Numbered from the stretch's first letter, positions 1-12,810 are shown. The stretch: 64,000 nucleotides of DNA from Hydractinia symbiolongicarpus (GCF_029227915.1 NC_079879.1:33296501-33360500); one strand, 5' to 3'. Translations and numbers: made by a program. The notes: generated from the letters alone by a model not told the origin.

Positions 1-290
1 TTTTTCCCCGGGCTAACGACTAATTTTTCAAATTACTGTTAACTGATATTTCGACCCATCGATAGAATTTTACACGTGACTTTATACATTTCGAAATAGT
101 CATACTTATTTAAAAATCGGATAAATAAAAACAAAATTAAAGTTAATATTTTATTACCAGTTAAATTACCTATGGAAATAATCTAAAAATTTGCAATAAT
201 ATTATTTAAGTAGTTTGATCCATCATTTAACTTTTTTTACCTCGGACAGGATTTTCCAAAAGAAAATTATGAAAATTTCGTAAAACATAC

Positions 291-354
291 TTAGCCATAT
301 TATTGAGCATAGTGCATCTACCCTCGCAACCTCCATTGTTTTCTCCACAAGTTG
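291..354 (-). CDS. LRP-like gene, exon 8: second EGF module, first half
   Basis: It encodes TCGENNGGCEGRCTMLNNMA and leaves in phase 2, exactly like exon 2. The second half of the EGF must therefore lie left of the window edge. Confidence 0.8.
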
Positions 355-3300
355 CTATACGTGTAAATAAAACAAAATGGTGTAAAACACAAATTAAGTT
401 CATGTTAAACAAGACTGTTCCGTATCGCAAGTTTTTTTAAAAAAACGCGGGCTACGACGGTACACTACTCGAACTATTAACCTCCGTCTGACTTCTCCAG
501 AAAAAAATACGGGGTTTTTAAGGGTTTTTTGATGAAGTCGTCAAACTGTCAGTTCCAAGATAAGTGAGTTGTTCCAGCTTTCGCAAATTGGTCCATTTTC
601 AGCCCCAGGTGGACCCTAGTTACCTACGTAGGACATTGATTTGCAAATTATTAAGTATAAATAGTCTGTCAAAATTGTCGGACATTTCTAAGCATAGTTT
701 AAATTAAAAAAAATCCTCACCTGTGCAATTAGCTCTCCCGCAAGAAATCGAGCGTGTTTGGTTTTTTGTTTGATACCCATTTTCACCAACACATCTTAAA
801 GGTTTCTTCTTACTTGTTTTCACACAAGCGGATTCGTAATGAAGCAGATACTTATTTTCACAAGAACGCATCTGTGTTTTACTTCCTGAGCACAATTTCC
901 TACAGGTTGATACGTCCGTCCAAGCAGACCATTCCCCGTTTACTAAAAAACAGAGGAAGTATTTGCACCAAACTATTATTCAACTTAAAATAAAATTTAC
1001 ACAATTAAATTAAATTGTTTTGGCAGTAGATTAAATGTTAGACATGCTTTCTCGTATGTTTTGCCGTTGATAAAACTCGAAATAAACACATGTTTGACAC
1101 ATTTTTTATTTTACACTTCCTTTACACTCCCTTTATGATAAAAGAAAGGCCATGTGATAGCTACGGTTTGATAACTAATAAGAAATATTTTTATATTCTT
1201 CTAACAGTACTTATTCGATTATAAATAAATACTTTCAAATTAAAACTATTTGTCCACTCCAAAAACTTTTATGCAATTCTATAATAACTCTATTCTTAAA
1301 ATTTTACGGACGCTTTTCTCTTCCTGTGCGAAACTAGCTTTACATTCCTTTTGCTTTTTTAGATGAGCGTGATGTGGAAAATTAGAGACAATTACATAGT
1401 GATCAATTGTTGCCACTGTCAACGTATTACAACACATTGGGATACTGCAAATAAACCCCCGGAAATAGATTAGTTATTTGCGCAAAACATTTTTGTGGAA
1501 TTAAGTAGTTCTAACAAAATTATAGTTTTGAAACAATAGTTCAATTTACAAATTTGATTTGCTTGCATTTTAGCGAAACTTCAGGTATAGCATGTTTGTA
1601 TGAATATTAAACATGCTACATTCAGGTTGGATGTTTAAAAGGGTGTTTTAAAATAAACATTTCAGAATACAAGAAACTTACATTCTTGTGTATCGCCAAA
1701 ATAATCCATTTCTCCTACATTATATTGCAAGATCTTTTGGACAGTTGTTGTGCCTGTCTGCACTGAAGTGCTACGAACTGTGGTGTTTGATGTCCATAGC
1801 AAGTCACCTTTCCAAAACATCATTCCAAGAACTGTGTGGGGTTCTTTATATTGAGAAATTGTTTTAACACAAGAACCATCATAGTTAGCCATTTCAATCT
1901 TGGTTGGAGGTGATCTTAAACATAAAAATTAGCATCATGGTATGGATACGAATAATAAAAATTAAAATAGAAACTACATCCGATCCTTTGACGAATTCTG
2001 ATTGGTCTATTATTTGGGATCTATTTTTTACGCGAAAGATTGTATTTAGCATTTAAATGCAAACAAACATGGCAGTACACAGACTAAAGATCGAAGTATG
2101 CTCGCCTTTGATAATTGCGTGACTGAATTTAAAGCAGATAATAGAGGCTTTACATGTATCTACCAAAAACATTCACTGTTAGTACTTGATCATTTTTACA
2201 TAGATAGCTTTAAGTGTCACACAGGGCCCACCATCCAGGATGAAAGGAGCTGGCCTGCTAGCATAACCCCCCACCCCTATGCTAGCTAGGGGGGGATCTC
2301 ACCTCCTTCTTCACTCTGCTACCAGCTAGCTAAAAGTTACTGCATGTTATGTAAATGCTTATTCTCACAGCAGGGAAATATTTTTTTAGTAAGCCAGAAG
2401 GAAGTCAAGAAAGTATATAAGTACTAGAAAATATACAAATACTGTGATCTCACATTGCATTTTAGGAAAAAGCTTAGTGATAAATCGTAATAGCTGCGCT
2501 TTTTGAAGTTCTCTTTTCTATAAAAAATATGAATAATGTCCGCTTCTGACTTTAAACAAAAATTTGGCCTATTGTTTTTTTGATGGAATAAGTTGCAGGG
2601 AAAAAACCTTTTCCGTAAATTTCAAGTATTTTAAGACGCGAATGTTAATTATTTTTGGAAATGTAAAAGTTTATTCCTACAAAATTTTAACAATTTTTCG
2701 TTTGCACTATCTATATTTCTTTTTTGAAAGAGAGGCGAACTACGCACGGCACGGCTGCGGAATAAAAGTTTATGATGACTGTGTTGATTTTAAAGACCGA
2801 CTGGCATAGTCAGTTCTATAATAAATAAAATTTACTTGTTTCAGCCATCATAACAAAAAACGTCCTAAAAAAAAGACGAAGAATATTTTATATTGAGAAT
2901 ATTTGTAGGGTTATAAGAATTTGATGTTTTTCACAAAAAATCGTAAATTTGCACATAAAACATTGACATCATTAAAAAAACAATAGAATATATTTCTCTT
3001 TATTGTGATGGTCACAGGTCAATGCGCACAAAATAATGAATAAGAAAACTTAAAGATCAAAACAGCAAAAAATATTGAACAACAAGTGAAGAACATTTTT
3101 ATTATTTTATACTACTCAACGTAACAAATTGATATTTACTTTGCGAGTAAAGATAAAGAAAATAAAGATTCGTGAATAAAGATGAAGCCACCATATTGCG
3201 CGTTCGATTTGTTGTTGAATGTTTCCGCTCTGTATATTTATTCAAATTTGGCGCCATCTCATCATAACAAACTTCATCGTCCAAGGCTTGTAGTATGTCG

Positions 3301-6300
3301 CGGAAAAGGCACTCAAAACATAAAAAAATATTGTTGTTGGTCATGATAGATATTTCTTAAGTTCAGAAAAGTTTAAAAGAAGGTTCTAAAATAATGTTAT
3401 TATTATAGTACGTAAAATATTCTTGGTTATCTTAAGTGAAAGATCTTATTTTTAATGTTTACTGGTAAGTACATCCAAAACCTTTTTATCCTGTTTTCCT
3501 GTTATTTTTTATCCTGTACAGCCATGAAGATTTTGTAAAAATGTCGTTTGGATGATACTTAAATACTTAGTTATGAAATATAATTATTTATTTGTTATTA
3601 TAGTAGTTACCTTAGTTGATTTTATGATTTAGAAATCTATATTTTTTTTTTCGCTTAAAATTTATTTCTGGCTGCCACAAAATAGTTTTTTGTTCGCCTC
3701 TCCTTTAATAGAAGAACAAAAAATTGTGGTCGTGGTCAGATTATCGGAATTGTTGTAGCTGGACGTAAACAGAAAAATAAAAGCGTAAATAACCATTCCA
3801 AAAAATTTGATTATTTTTATTGTAATATATAGATAAAAGGTTTATTTAATCGCAAGTCACTTCTCGAAGATATTACAATCATTTGGTTGCTGTTACAGAA
3901 GTGATTTTTTATGAAACAAAATTCAAGAGAACAAAAAATTTAATAAAAAAGTAAAAAGAAAATGAAGTTAGAAAATCTGAGCAAACGGCTGAATTGTGGC
4001 AAGACTGCCTATACTTTTTGACTTGAACATAAGTTTGGGTCTGATTTAAGGATTTTACTGATAGATTTATTACAAATATATGATCATTTCTGTCGGCAAT
4101 TCTTTCTTTTTTGTAAAAGTGTATGCATTATTGCATTATTTTAATTATCTCCAAAAGGAGAAATTTTTCAAATCTTTTTCCATTTACTAAAGAATAGTGC
4201 ATTTTATAATATGAATAACGCTAAAGTTATAATGAATAAAGAGAATTTTTCGGATAACCTAAATATGGGTAACTACTTTTTCTTGATTTTGACTCCATTT
4301 GCAAATTTCACAAAATATGCTAAAAAATTCCTCAAACCAAAATGAGATCATTCCGAGACTCGTTGTTCTTATAAAACATTTTTTTATAAAAAAGTGCATC
4401 ATAATTTCACAGAAGATGTATTAGATGTTTGAGTTTACGAGAAAACTATATCGTGTTCACTGGTGTAACAGTTAATCCATAGCGTTTTGCCCGGAGCCGC
4501 AGTTGCCGTCTGATAACCAATCGCAGCATATAGCAAAGAAAGTTCCTTTTTATCTTTAGCACTAGATGGTTCTTAATCAGTTTTCACAACAAAATTTTTA
4601 ATAGTGAATATCACGATCAAAGAGAAAACCATATTAAAATACCGGTATACGTGTGTTTGTCATGCAAAATAGTACCGCTAGTAGCGAGATGCACGTAGCG
4701 AGGTTATAAAAACTGGTAAACACGTGAATATTTTCCACAGGGCACCGACTGGTTTTAAATAATACTGATTTGTATATCAGGGGTTACCTTATTTTTTAAA
4801 AGTATATAAATAGCACAGTAGATAGCTAAAAATAATCAAATTTGTTTTAACAATTTTTGCTAGCATTACCTGGGTTGGTCTATCCAAAACACCTTCTCTG
4901 TAATTGGATCTACTGTGACAACAAAAGCAAACTTTCTGGATGTCACAATAGTATGGGTTGTTTTACTTCTTGTGTCATATCTAACGATTTGTGAGCCAGC
5001 TGCAATAAACAGATATCTAAACGAAAAACATACACACGTATATAAATTTTACATGTTTCTGATAAACAAGCCTCTTACTGCTAAGGATTATTAAGGATTT
5101 TTTTCTGAGCGAAATTTTGCGTTTTGTCTTGTGCTATTTGATTTCGTGTAAACAAACTACTAAGGTAGTGCAGCCACAAAGTAGCATGGAATTCAAAATG
5201 AATGAATATAACTTTAGGTGTATGAATTCGGAAGCTGTAGTTAGCTGGTTGCTGATATTTCTTAAACTACCACGATGTATAGCGAACAGACTGGGACTGT
5301 ACAAGGAGGTTAATCAGTAAACAAAGATATGAAGTGTTGCAGTTACCGTGATTACGATAGAAGTATAACTTATCCGTAAAGAAAAAGTCGGCAAAAAAAG
5401 TTGGCGAAAAAATTAGTAACTTTACCATAAATTAATTACTTTTAACAATTAAATTTTTGAATTTAGCACTTTTTGACGACTAATTTCTAGATCAAAAAAT
5501 AACTACAAAAGATTGCATTTTCAAGCTGTTTTCCTTTCAATAGAAACTTCAAAAATCAATTCCAAAGATTCTTTTTCCGTTTCTCTTATTTAAAGGTTTT
5601 CTCTGCTTTGGTTCCTCAACTTTTGCTTCATTCTATTTTTTTCTCGGCTTTATTTTACCTCTGCTTCGCTTACTTGAAACGTTATTTAAAAGAAGATGAG
5701 CGCAGGGACTAATACAATGCTGTTTTTCGTTTTAGTATTGTTACATTTCCATAGTTACTGATTTAAAACATAATCAAAAAATGAAAAAGGCCAAGAAATA
5801 AAAATGGCTAAAACATAAAAATTCATTGAAAAATGGTGGTCGGTAAGAAAAGAAAATTAGCAAAATATTTCAAAAAAAAAAGAGAAAAAAATTGTTGGTC
5901 GGCAAAAATTAGTCTCTTATAGTTAGTCTTTTTACAGCGCAGTCTGGGCACAAGTAACGCGCTTGTAGGGACAAATTTTAGCCTGTTTTTGTTTGACTCG
6001 ATAGCTCAGTCAAGTTTCTCGGTTACTTTCTCACAAAGAATTATTTGTGTCACACAGAAAAAGGCAGAAATGTGTAACGTTCCTAACCTAATTCTTTGCA
6101 TATTATACTAACGTTTAACTTTCAAATAACGTGTTCATATGGTGCAGATAGTCCTCTCCGTGGTATATTAACTTTATTAAAAAGCTTCAAGTAAGAACAA
6201 CCTACAGTTATTAACTTTTACAAAGTTTAAAGTTGGATACCATGCAAAGGGTATTTTTAGCTATGTGGCCTGTGACAGTAAGCATGGACTGAAGTACTTG

Positions 6301-9300
6301 TTAAAATATCATAACACATCTTTTCGTTATAATCAACCTTCAAGGTATAAATTAAATATAGCTAGACGACTGAAACCACCAATGTAAAATGTATGCTTGG
6401 CTATGGCTAGCTACCTAAGGGCAAACAAGAAGGACAACCAAACATGAATTAGGGCTAATTGTAGCGAAAGTAGAAAAAATGGATAATCCAATATCAAACT
6501 GAAAGAATCAAGATACGGATAATCATCAAAGGTCATTGTGAAATTTGGACGAAAGGTTATTAAAAATGCCACAACTGCATATGTAGCAGCTTATACTGTC
6601 TTAATTACGTGATTATCTAAAAGCGAATATTATCTTTAACGACTACATAACTTTATGGTTTAGCTTCTCGTAAAATAAATTTATTGTGATTGAATTGGAA
6701 GTCATCGGATGAAAAGTGAATTAGTAAAAACATTCAAACATCCATGTAGCTACTATAATTTATTGTTTCGATGCAGACAAAGACGTGGAATAAAGGCACA
6801 TTTTCAGATAATGTATAAAGAAATGATCTATAGATCCATCGTCAATTTAAAATTTAAATTTTAAAAGTTTTTTAAATTTTCAATTTAACTTTTTCTGGCT
6901 AACTGTTTTATTTTTTATGAGGAAACGTTTTTGTGGATGCAGGTAATCTTTAAAAGAAGTGATTTTTACGGAAAGAAATTTTCATGATTTTTTTTTAGCT
7001 TTTTTCTTTAGTTCACAAGTTCAGAGCGAATTTTAAAAGTCAGTCATGTCTTTACAAATTATTCGCTGAAATAAATTCCTGTGAATAAGTATCAAGAGAA
7101 CATGATTTCTTTAAAACGTTACCCCATCTCTGTCAGAATAGTTTGACCTACCATCCCCCTTTTAATATTAGATTCCTAACCAATTTATATAAACAATTTA
7201 TTAATTTTGGCTAATCTGGCAATTTTAGAGTTTTTTGTGAGAATTAATTTAATGTCTTTATATATATATGATTTTTCATTAGCTGGACTCGTTTATGTTT
7301 TTGGAATCTTAAAGATTATATATGTCAAATGTTGATGAAGATTTTTGCATAAAAAATGCTGTAGATTTAGAAAAAAATCAGTATTCTCAAAAAAGGTAGA
7401 CTAACAGGTAACATAATGATAATATTACAAAAGTAGTTACAGTGATGTTTTTCCTGTCCTTGTGCACTGGCCAGGCTAACTAAAGCTAACTGGCTTAAAC
7501 TACACCTAGTTAGCTAGGTAGCTAACTGCACAACTGCACTTGCTTTATTTTGAAATATAGTGATAGTAATTATTGAGGACAATACTTTTTAAAGATAACA
7601 ATAAAAATTAGCAATGTGGTGCCAACAATAACATTTCTTTCTGGTTTAACACGTCGGACACTTGACTTTTATTAGCTAGGCTAAACCTCTTACGATGGAA
7701 TCAACAGATTTTAGTCATTATTTACCTTGAATTTTGTGTTTTTTTGGATAGAATACAGTCCACAAACCATTAAAGAATACTCTTCTTTAATATTAGTGTC
7801 ATAATAGTAAAGCGTGGAGGTATAAAAGTTATTTTATACCTCCATTGGTAAAGTTACAAGTTAAATTTTCTGTTAATGTTGTTGTTTTTTTCTAGTTGCG
7901 CTACCATTATGAAAATATTTGTCCCTACAAGCGCTTTTTGCCCAGACTGCGCTGTATGAAAGTTGGTAATAAGTAATATAATCTGTTAATGCTGAATATG
8001 GAAGATAATAAATGCGGTACATAATAGAGAGACTGAGGGTGTAATGTTGCTATCAATTGCATACTATATTTTCAACTTGCAAACTAAGCAAGTAGCTATA
8101 AACTATCTAGACTGAAAAGATAAATGAAGTGCTTAGAATTAATTAAAGGACAACTCCCTATGGACAACACTAGTCTAACAATTCCTTTCGATGGTAAAGT
8201 CTACAATACTGTGCTTAACAATTCAATGTGCTTGCTCTTTCAACTCATCAACATCATTGTTGCATCGACTTTTTTCATTTTGAGAATATTTTTCACCTTT
8301 TTTCAACAATTATTTTAAAGAATTAATTTCCGTAATTCGTTGGCCTAAAAATAACAATATTATGGGGTATGCTTTTGCGATGAAACATTTTCCATGCAAC
8401 TACAGAAAATATGGAATTAATGTTTACATTTGGAAAATGTTTATGAAAAATCAAAAATGATAACAATGACTCATATTTTTTCCCAACATAGCATCAAAAT
8501 TGAACATCAGTTAAAGCTTTTGCGATTTAGTATTTATAAAAACTTATTTTCACAAGTTTATCAAAATAAAGTCTAAAAAAAATGTCCTTCCTTAGGGGTA
8601 TTCTTGGCCTGACTATTGTTGTTAAGCTGCAGCTCTATCATAATAAAAATCATTACGCTATTCTTATGTGGTATTATTCTTTTTAAATTTCACAAATTAA
8701 ATTTCTGCCAAAATAATTTCTTTAGCCATCCACCAATTTTTACAAATCCAGTTCGGCGAAATTCAGGTTCACGTTTTTATCTAAGTTTATGATTATTGAA
8801 AAAACTAACATCGTTGCCTGATTTACAAAAAGACAATTTACTTCCCGCCAAAATTTGTTCCCTAAGGTATATTTATAAGATTTTACTGGCTTTTCTACGC
8901 AACTACGTGGAAAAAGCCTGCAAAAATACGCATTTTTTGTGCTGAAAGTTAAATTTTTTTGTTCTGATCTGCGGCAATGTGACTGTTAACACATGAAACA
9001 AACAGTGCAGAAAAAAAGACTTACTCTTCATTTTATGTTTTGAAATATCTTTACTTCCTTGTTTTTGTTTCTGATTAAAAAATTCATCAACAATGCTTTA
9101 CTAAAGTACATGATATCAATGCACTATGATTTTGGCGCGAAGTGAGTTAACGTAATGCAAGCGCAAACAAATAAACTTCATAATGTTAATTTCCATTGCG
9201 ACGTCAAAACGACAAAGCAAAAAATACTAACAGATTTCCGTACGACGTTGTGCGTTTGCTGGCATGAATTGTTTTTAGTTAATACTCCAGCGACAGAGAA

Positions 9301-11283
9301 TGCTTCCAGCACCAACCATTCTTGTTTTAGTATAGTTAAAAATTAAGAATCATCTTTCAACTAATATCATGTTTCGACTGATATGGTTGCAAGAACTTTT
9401 GCCCATTCAAAATAACCAGCGCCAATCCAAAATTCTTACAATTATACACCTTTCCCGAATTTGATAAATTATAATTACTATGACGTCATCCGAAATTTTA
9501 TAATGGGTCTATGCTTTTAAAATAAGGATATTCAGATAGAATGTTAAATTATCATGACTGAAACTGAAATTTTTAAAGCAATATAATATTCTGGTTAAAC
9601 TTTTTTTATATTGAAAAAAAAAATTCTTTTGAAAACAAGGCTATTCTTAGTACGCTCCTCTATATAAAGGTGTTGACCGTAACTTTCAGCTCGAAATCGA
9701 GGCACTTAACGAACAGAAATATTTCCGAAATAAGGTAATTTGTTCTACATTTTGCTAAGGAAGTTAGGGATGAAAATCATGTTTCGTAACAACCTCTTCA
9801 ATTGAGTTTGACATGATTAGGAAATTCGGAAAAGGTCTATTACCAGAGAATTTGTAAGAGAAACTTACTGAAACCAAGGCTCATACTCCACTGCCAAAGC
9901 CAAATTTAATGTCAGAAGCGTAACCTTTTGTTGATTTTTAGTTCCTACATGAAGTAATGCATCTACACTGTTTTTCTTCGTTGAAGACCAGCGAGCGTAG
10001 TACAATGTGTTTCTATGTGTATCGTAGCTCATACTGTGAACAAGTCCTGGAACTGAAAACATCTTATAATAAATATCACTATATTAGCGCTCGTTTTTGA
10101 AAATACCATTTTTTTGGTCAGAAGGTAATTAAGTGTCTAAAATTGGAGTTTTGATTGGAGGTTGATAAAGAAATATAGCTGTTCATGTTGGGTGCTGATG
10201 GGTAGTTATCCCCACCTTAAACATAGGGGGCGTATTTTTATGACAACATAGTGCTCAGGAACTATGGATGTCCAAATGTGGGGCTGTTCTTGCCCAACTT
10301 TTGCGCGGATATTTAGCGATTCGTCTTCATAGGGTTATTAATAGCAAAACAATAACTTCGAAAAAATTTATGCTGTAATACATGATTTTTTATTTATAAA
10401 AATGCTTTTTCGTTTCAACATAATTATCTTTAAGTTGTGGGCAAGTATCATCCTGGTATAGTCTTAGCATATTCTTAAAGCGGTTACATACATTCCAAGT
10501 CTTAATAGCCACTTGCCCAGAGTTTCGTTTTATATCCATGAACACTCGATATTGTTATTTTTTGCTTATATTCCATTTAGGCTGCAACCAACATTTCAAG
10601 ATGGGCATATTCTTAATTTCCTTTTGAATATTCTTATAGAGTGTAGTCTTATGAGCAAACACGTATGTAAAGAGAATACAATAACTAACAACAATCCACT
10701 GTCACGGAGAACCATACGGCCTATCCGTCTTCATAATATCTTGAGGTGGTGACTTACCCTGTGAAAGCGTTTTTTGTACCAGACCAGGAAGAACTATCAT
10801 GCCAATCGACACAGTGTTGCCCTTAACGTAAAAGCTAGCAAAGATTCTCTTATTTTCATAATCTTGCGCTATACCGGTAACTATGTTTTCAGTTCTTATT
10901 CTGCCTTTCTCTAATTCCAACACATTTCCATGAGCATAAACAAAGCTTTGATGATAACTGCAGTTTTTTCCATTGAGCTGAAGTACTCCATGAATATTGC
11001 AAGAACATCTAAAGTAATTGGATATAATTGTGATATAAAAATTACAATCTCAAATCTTCTCAAAAGGTTTTTTTTATCCTTACTTACTTTACCCTTCCGA
11101 AAACAGATTTACATGTATCTTCACATCCTCCATTTTTAGTGAAACATGACGCATTGACACCTAACAACAAGAAATTTATTTCCGTAATACCAGTTGCAAC
11201 GAAACAATAAAGACAACAACAACAACATTATTACCTTCTCCAATCAGTAGAATTATAACCAATAACACACAACACGAAGCCAT
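291..11283 (-). CDS. LRP/LDLR-like extracellular protein: signal peptide, EGF, YWTD-type propeller, TSP1, EGF (5' part; gene continues off left edge)
   Basis: Eight exons on the minus strand give about 407 residues, and all seven internal junctions agree in phase with GT/AG boundaries. The order is: a hydrophobic signal peptide (MASCCVLLVIILLIGEG); an EGF-like module of the LRP type (C-x5-GGC, then C-x8-C-x-C and a final Cys); about 270 residues of beta-propeller with degenerate YWTD-like strands (GIAQDYENKRIFAS, TLYYARW, VFWIDQP, LLWTSN); a thrombospondin type-1 module (EWSAWTDVSTC with later paired Cys); and a second EGF start (CGENNGGCEGRC). In the LRP family such propeller-EGF units bind extracellular ligands. 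The cell-surface or secreted location is inferred from the signal peptide. The C-terminus, any membrane segment and any LDL-A repeats lie beyond the left edge. Introns reach 4.85 kb (9868-5017) and 2.95 kb (4869-1915). The gene model is strong. The name is family-level only, because TSP1 beside a YWTD propeller is not a standard LRP arrangement. Confidence 0.85.
721..942 (-). CDS. LRP-like gene, exon 7: thrombospondin type-1 module
   Basis: The acceptor ctgttttttag and donor gtgagg bound 73 codons with NGEWSAWTDVSTCRKLCSG, the WSxW-x(5)-C-x-x-x-C core of TSP1 repeats, followed by RSC, a further Cys set and SCGRANC. The central segment is longer than in a canonical ~55-residue TSP1. Confidence 0.8.
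1682..1914 (-). CDS. LRP-like gene, exon 6: propeller
   Basis: It holds 77 full codons including IEMANYDGSCVKTIS, a typical blade-start strand (I-x-x-A-x-x-DG), and GMMFWKGDLLWTSN, a WTD-like strand. The acceptor is tatgtttaag and the donor gtaagt. Confidence 0.85.
4870..5016 (-). CDS. LRP-like gene, exon 5: propeller
   Basis: It follows a 4.85 kb intron. The phase-2 entry completes a Gln codon. The exon contains VTVDPITEKVFWIDQP, a clear YWTD-type strand (FWID). The donor is gtaatg. Confidence 0.85.
5935..7954. mobile_element. 2.02 kb non-autonomous DNA transposon with ~40 bp terminal inverted repeats
   Basis: The left end reads cagcgcagtctgggca followed by gcgcttgtagggacaaat. The right end is its inverse (atttgtccctacaagcgc, then tgcccagactgcgctg), differing by a short indel. 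Both ends abut TA (5933-5934 and 7955-7956), consistent with a TA target duplication. No transposase ORF is present inside. The class is not certain: TA plus CAG termini would fit Tc1/mariner-like elements but is not specific. It lies in the long intron between exons 4 and 5 of the LRP-like gene. Confidence 0.75.
7815..7844. other. Perfect 13 bp hairpin
   Basis: The arms tggaggtataaaa and ttttatacctcca surround a 4 nt loop. It lies inside the 2 kb TIR element near its right end. Confidence 0.7.
9446..9845 (+). repeat. Dispersed ~400 bp repeat, copy 1, with promoter-like layout
   Basis: It is homologous over its length to 25053-25420. Both copies contain, in order, a CRE-like tgacgtca, an atcatgac block, a TATA-like ctatataaagg, a conserved gaggcacttaac segment, and an aaggtaatttg segment that resembles a splice donor. 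The ends do not show obvious TIRs. It could be a solo LTR, a retroposed promoter or a SINE-like unit. Confidence 0.65.
9869..10052 (-). CDS. LRP-like gene, exon 4: propeller
   Basis: The acceptor is gatgttttcag and the donor gtaagt. The blade motif HSMSYDTHRNTLYYARW has the D-x(4)-LYY-W spacing of a YWTD strand with YWTD replaced by YYAR. It holds 60 full codons and leaves in phase 2. Confidence 0.85.
10758..11008 (-). CDS. LRP-like gene, exon 3: end of EGF and first propeller blades
   Basis: It starts after ccaattactttag and completes the EGF (CSCNIHGVLQLNGKNC). It then enters the propeller, where ITGIAxDxxxxxIFAS-like strands (NIVTGIAQDYENKRIFAS) match the repeat pattern of LDLR-type blades. 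It contains 83 full codons and leaves in phase 1 at a gtaagt donor. Confidence 0.85.
11088..11160 (-). CDS. LRP-like gene, exon 2: EGF module, first half
   Basis: The acceptor is ttgttgttag and the donor gtaagt. It encodes CFTKNGGCEDTCKSVFGRV, the N-terminal half of an LRP-type EGF module. The donor used here, rather than the nearby gtaaag, is the only one that keeps the next Cys-x-Cys in frame. Confidence 0.85.
11235..11283 (-). CDS. LRP-like gene, exon 1: start codon and signal peptide
   Basis: The ATG at 11283 opens 16 codons of hydrophobic signal peptide. The exon ends in phase 1 at GAAG before a gtaataatg donor. This start is chosen because the hydrophobic leader joins in frame to the EGF exon. 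Confidence 0.8.
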
Positions 11284-12210
11284 TTCTTGTTCTAAAAAAA
11301 TGAAAATTAATACTATTTTAAAAAAAAGGGAAATATAGTTCTGTCCGTATTCTTAATTGAATCATTAACCATTATTTTAATCACGCGTGGGGTTAATTGC
11401 ATAAAAATGAATTCATTAAAAAATTGGAATCTTTCTGACGCAACTAATTTATAATGCGGTTATTGACAAAAGAACTTTTCCAAATTTTAACGGAAGTGTA
11501 AACCAAGAAGGGAAATATTAGCAGAAATAGATATGCATTATTGATTATTCATTTTTGTATAAGAATCATACTTTATGCTTATAACATCGAAATTTTCAGC
11601 TTAAAATAGGTCTTCCAGTGATTCTTAAATAATTATTCAATAATGGACCAATACTTTAATTGATACAATTAAAAAATGCAAGAAAATACTAATATCTAAT
11701 GAAGCAAAAAATTAAGGTAAAATCGCCCGTTGACGGCTGGGGTCTAGAAAAAAACTGTGCGAAACCATTTCGGACATACAGGATTGGGTTACTATTATAG
11801 AACGCATCAATTGAAGCGAATATTGTAGAATATAGGAACTCCCCTTAAAAAGGGGTGTACATGGCTAATCAGGGATAAGATCTTCCACTCCTAAATCATA
11901 CAATTCACTCACAGCTACTTTTCTGTCCCGCTTCTTAAAATATATCACAACAATTCTTCTTCTTCGCTTTCTGTTAGCGATTTAAAATTAAAAGTGGAAT
12001 ATTTTTACTATGAAATAATGAGTATGTTAGATATACACGAGGAATTATATTAGCACATATTCAAACAGTAAAGGTTTGAGCCAAAAATATTTGTTCCAGG
12101 TAGCAGACGCTCGAATTTACGGCATTCGAATTAGCGGATGCGTACTGAAATATGACTCATTCTGCACTTTAAATATAATACCGGATTATTGGAGCCACGT
12201 TCCAGCTTAC
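11284..12210. other. Upstream flank of the LRP-like gene; no gene seen
   Basis: AT-rich sequence directly 5' of the LRP-like start codon. I see no CpG-rich block or convincing TATA box. The promoter should lie here but cannot be pinpointed. Confidence 0.4.
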
Positions 12211-12321
12211 TTTTAATAAACAAGATACCATCATAAGGAAAGCTCTTGCATGATACTGCATGGAGAAACGTTCCATGAACCTGCCATTACTCTGTAAAAC
12301 AATCGCCCGTGGTGAATATAC
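12211..12321 (-). CDS. Exon candidate of 37 codons with good splice sites; unrecognised
   Basis: A tttctatttttatgacag acceptor and a gtaagc donor flank exactly 37 open codons (starting VYSPRAIVLQSNGRF). The length is a multiple of three. A second stretch with a gtaagtat donor lies just upstream (12356-12449, containing CLFSCEGNSVWKIYKYKF), but its phase 1 exit does not join this frame without a stop. I do not recognise either piece. They may belong to a decayed gene or arise by chance. Confidence 0.2.
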
Positions 12322-12498
12322 CTGTCATAAAAATAGAAACATATTTCATACTTACAATACCAAACTAAGTCTTGAAATTTGTACTTGTATATTTTCCAGA
12401 CTGAATTGCCTTCACAACTGAACAAACAATTGTTTTCCCTTGAAGCCAAAATGACGGTTTATATTTAATGACAAGTTATCGTCATAATAAATTAATTT

Positions 12499-12810
12499 GT
12501 GAAACAAATTAAATTAGATAGTGTAATTAAAAAAGGGTATTTCAGACTTTTTTGTATACTTCCTTCTTTCGAAATTAGTCCAAGGGAAATGAGCACCAAA
12601 TATCGTATTGTTAAAATTTCGGAGGGCAACGTAAAACCTGCCAATATGTGTTTTTCACCATTAACATCAAAATTGGTCAACTTCGTTAAAACTGTCTTAT
12701 TTAAAAAATTGTGGCAGCTTTTATTAGGCGTTCATAAGGCAAAAATCAAATCAAAAATGTTTTATGCTCTTTCCAGAAAAAATATAAAAAAAGATTTTTG
12801 CAAGACGTAA
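12499..12810 (+). CDS. Unrecognised 103-codon open frame
   Basis: It is the longest plus-strand frame in this interval. It overlaps a 62-codon minus-strand frame (12492-12680) that is equally plausible. There is no recognisable domain and no clear splice sites. It is weakly supported, and a chance ORF in AT-rich DNA is the simplest reading. Confidence 0.15.
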   Translation: MKQIKLDSVIKKGYFRLFCILPSFEISPREMSTKYRIVKISEGNVKPANMCFSPLTSKLVNFVKTVLFKKLWQLLLGVHKAKIKSKMFYALSRKNIKKDFCKT

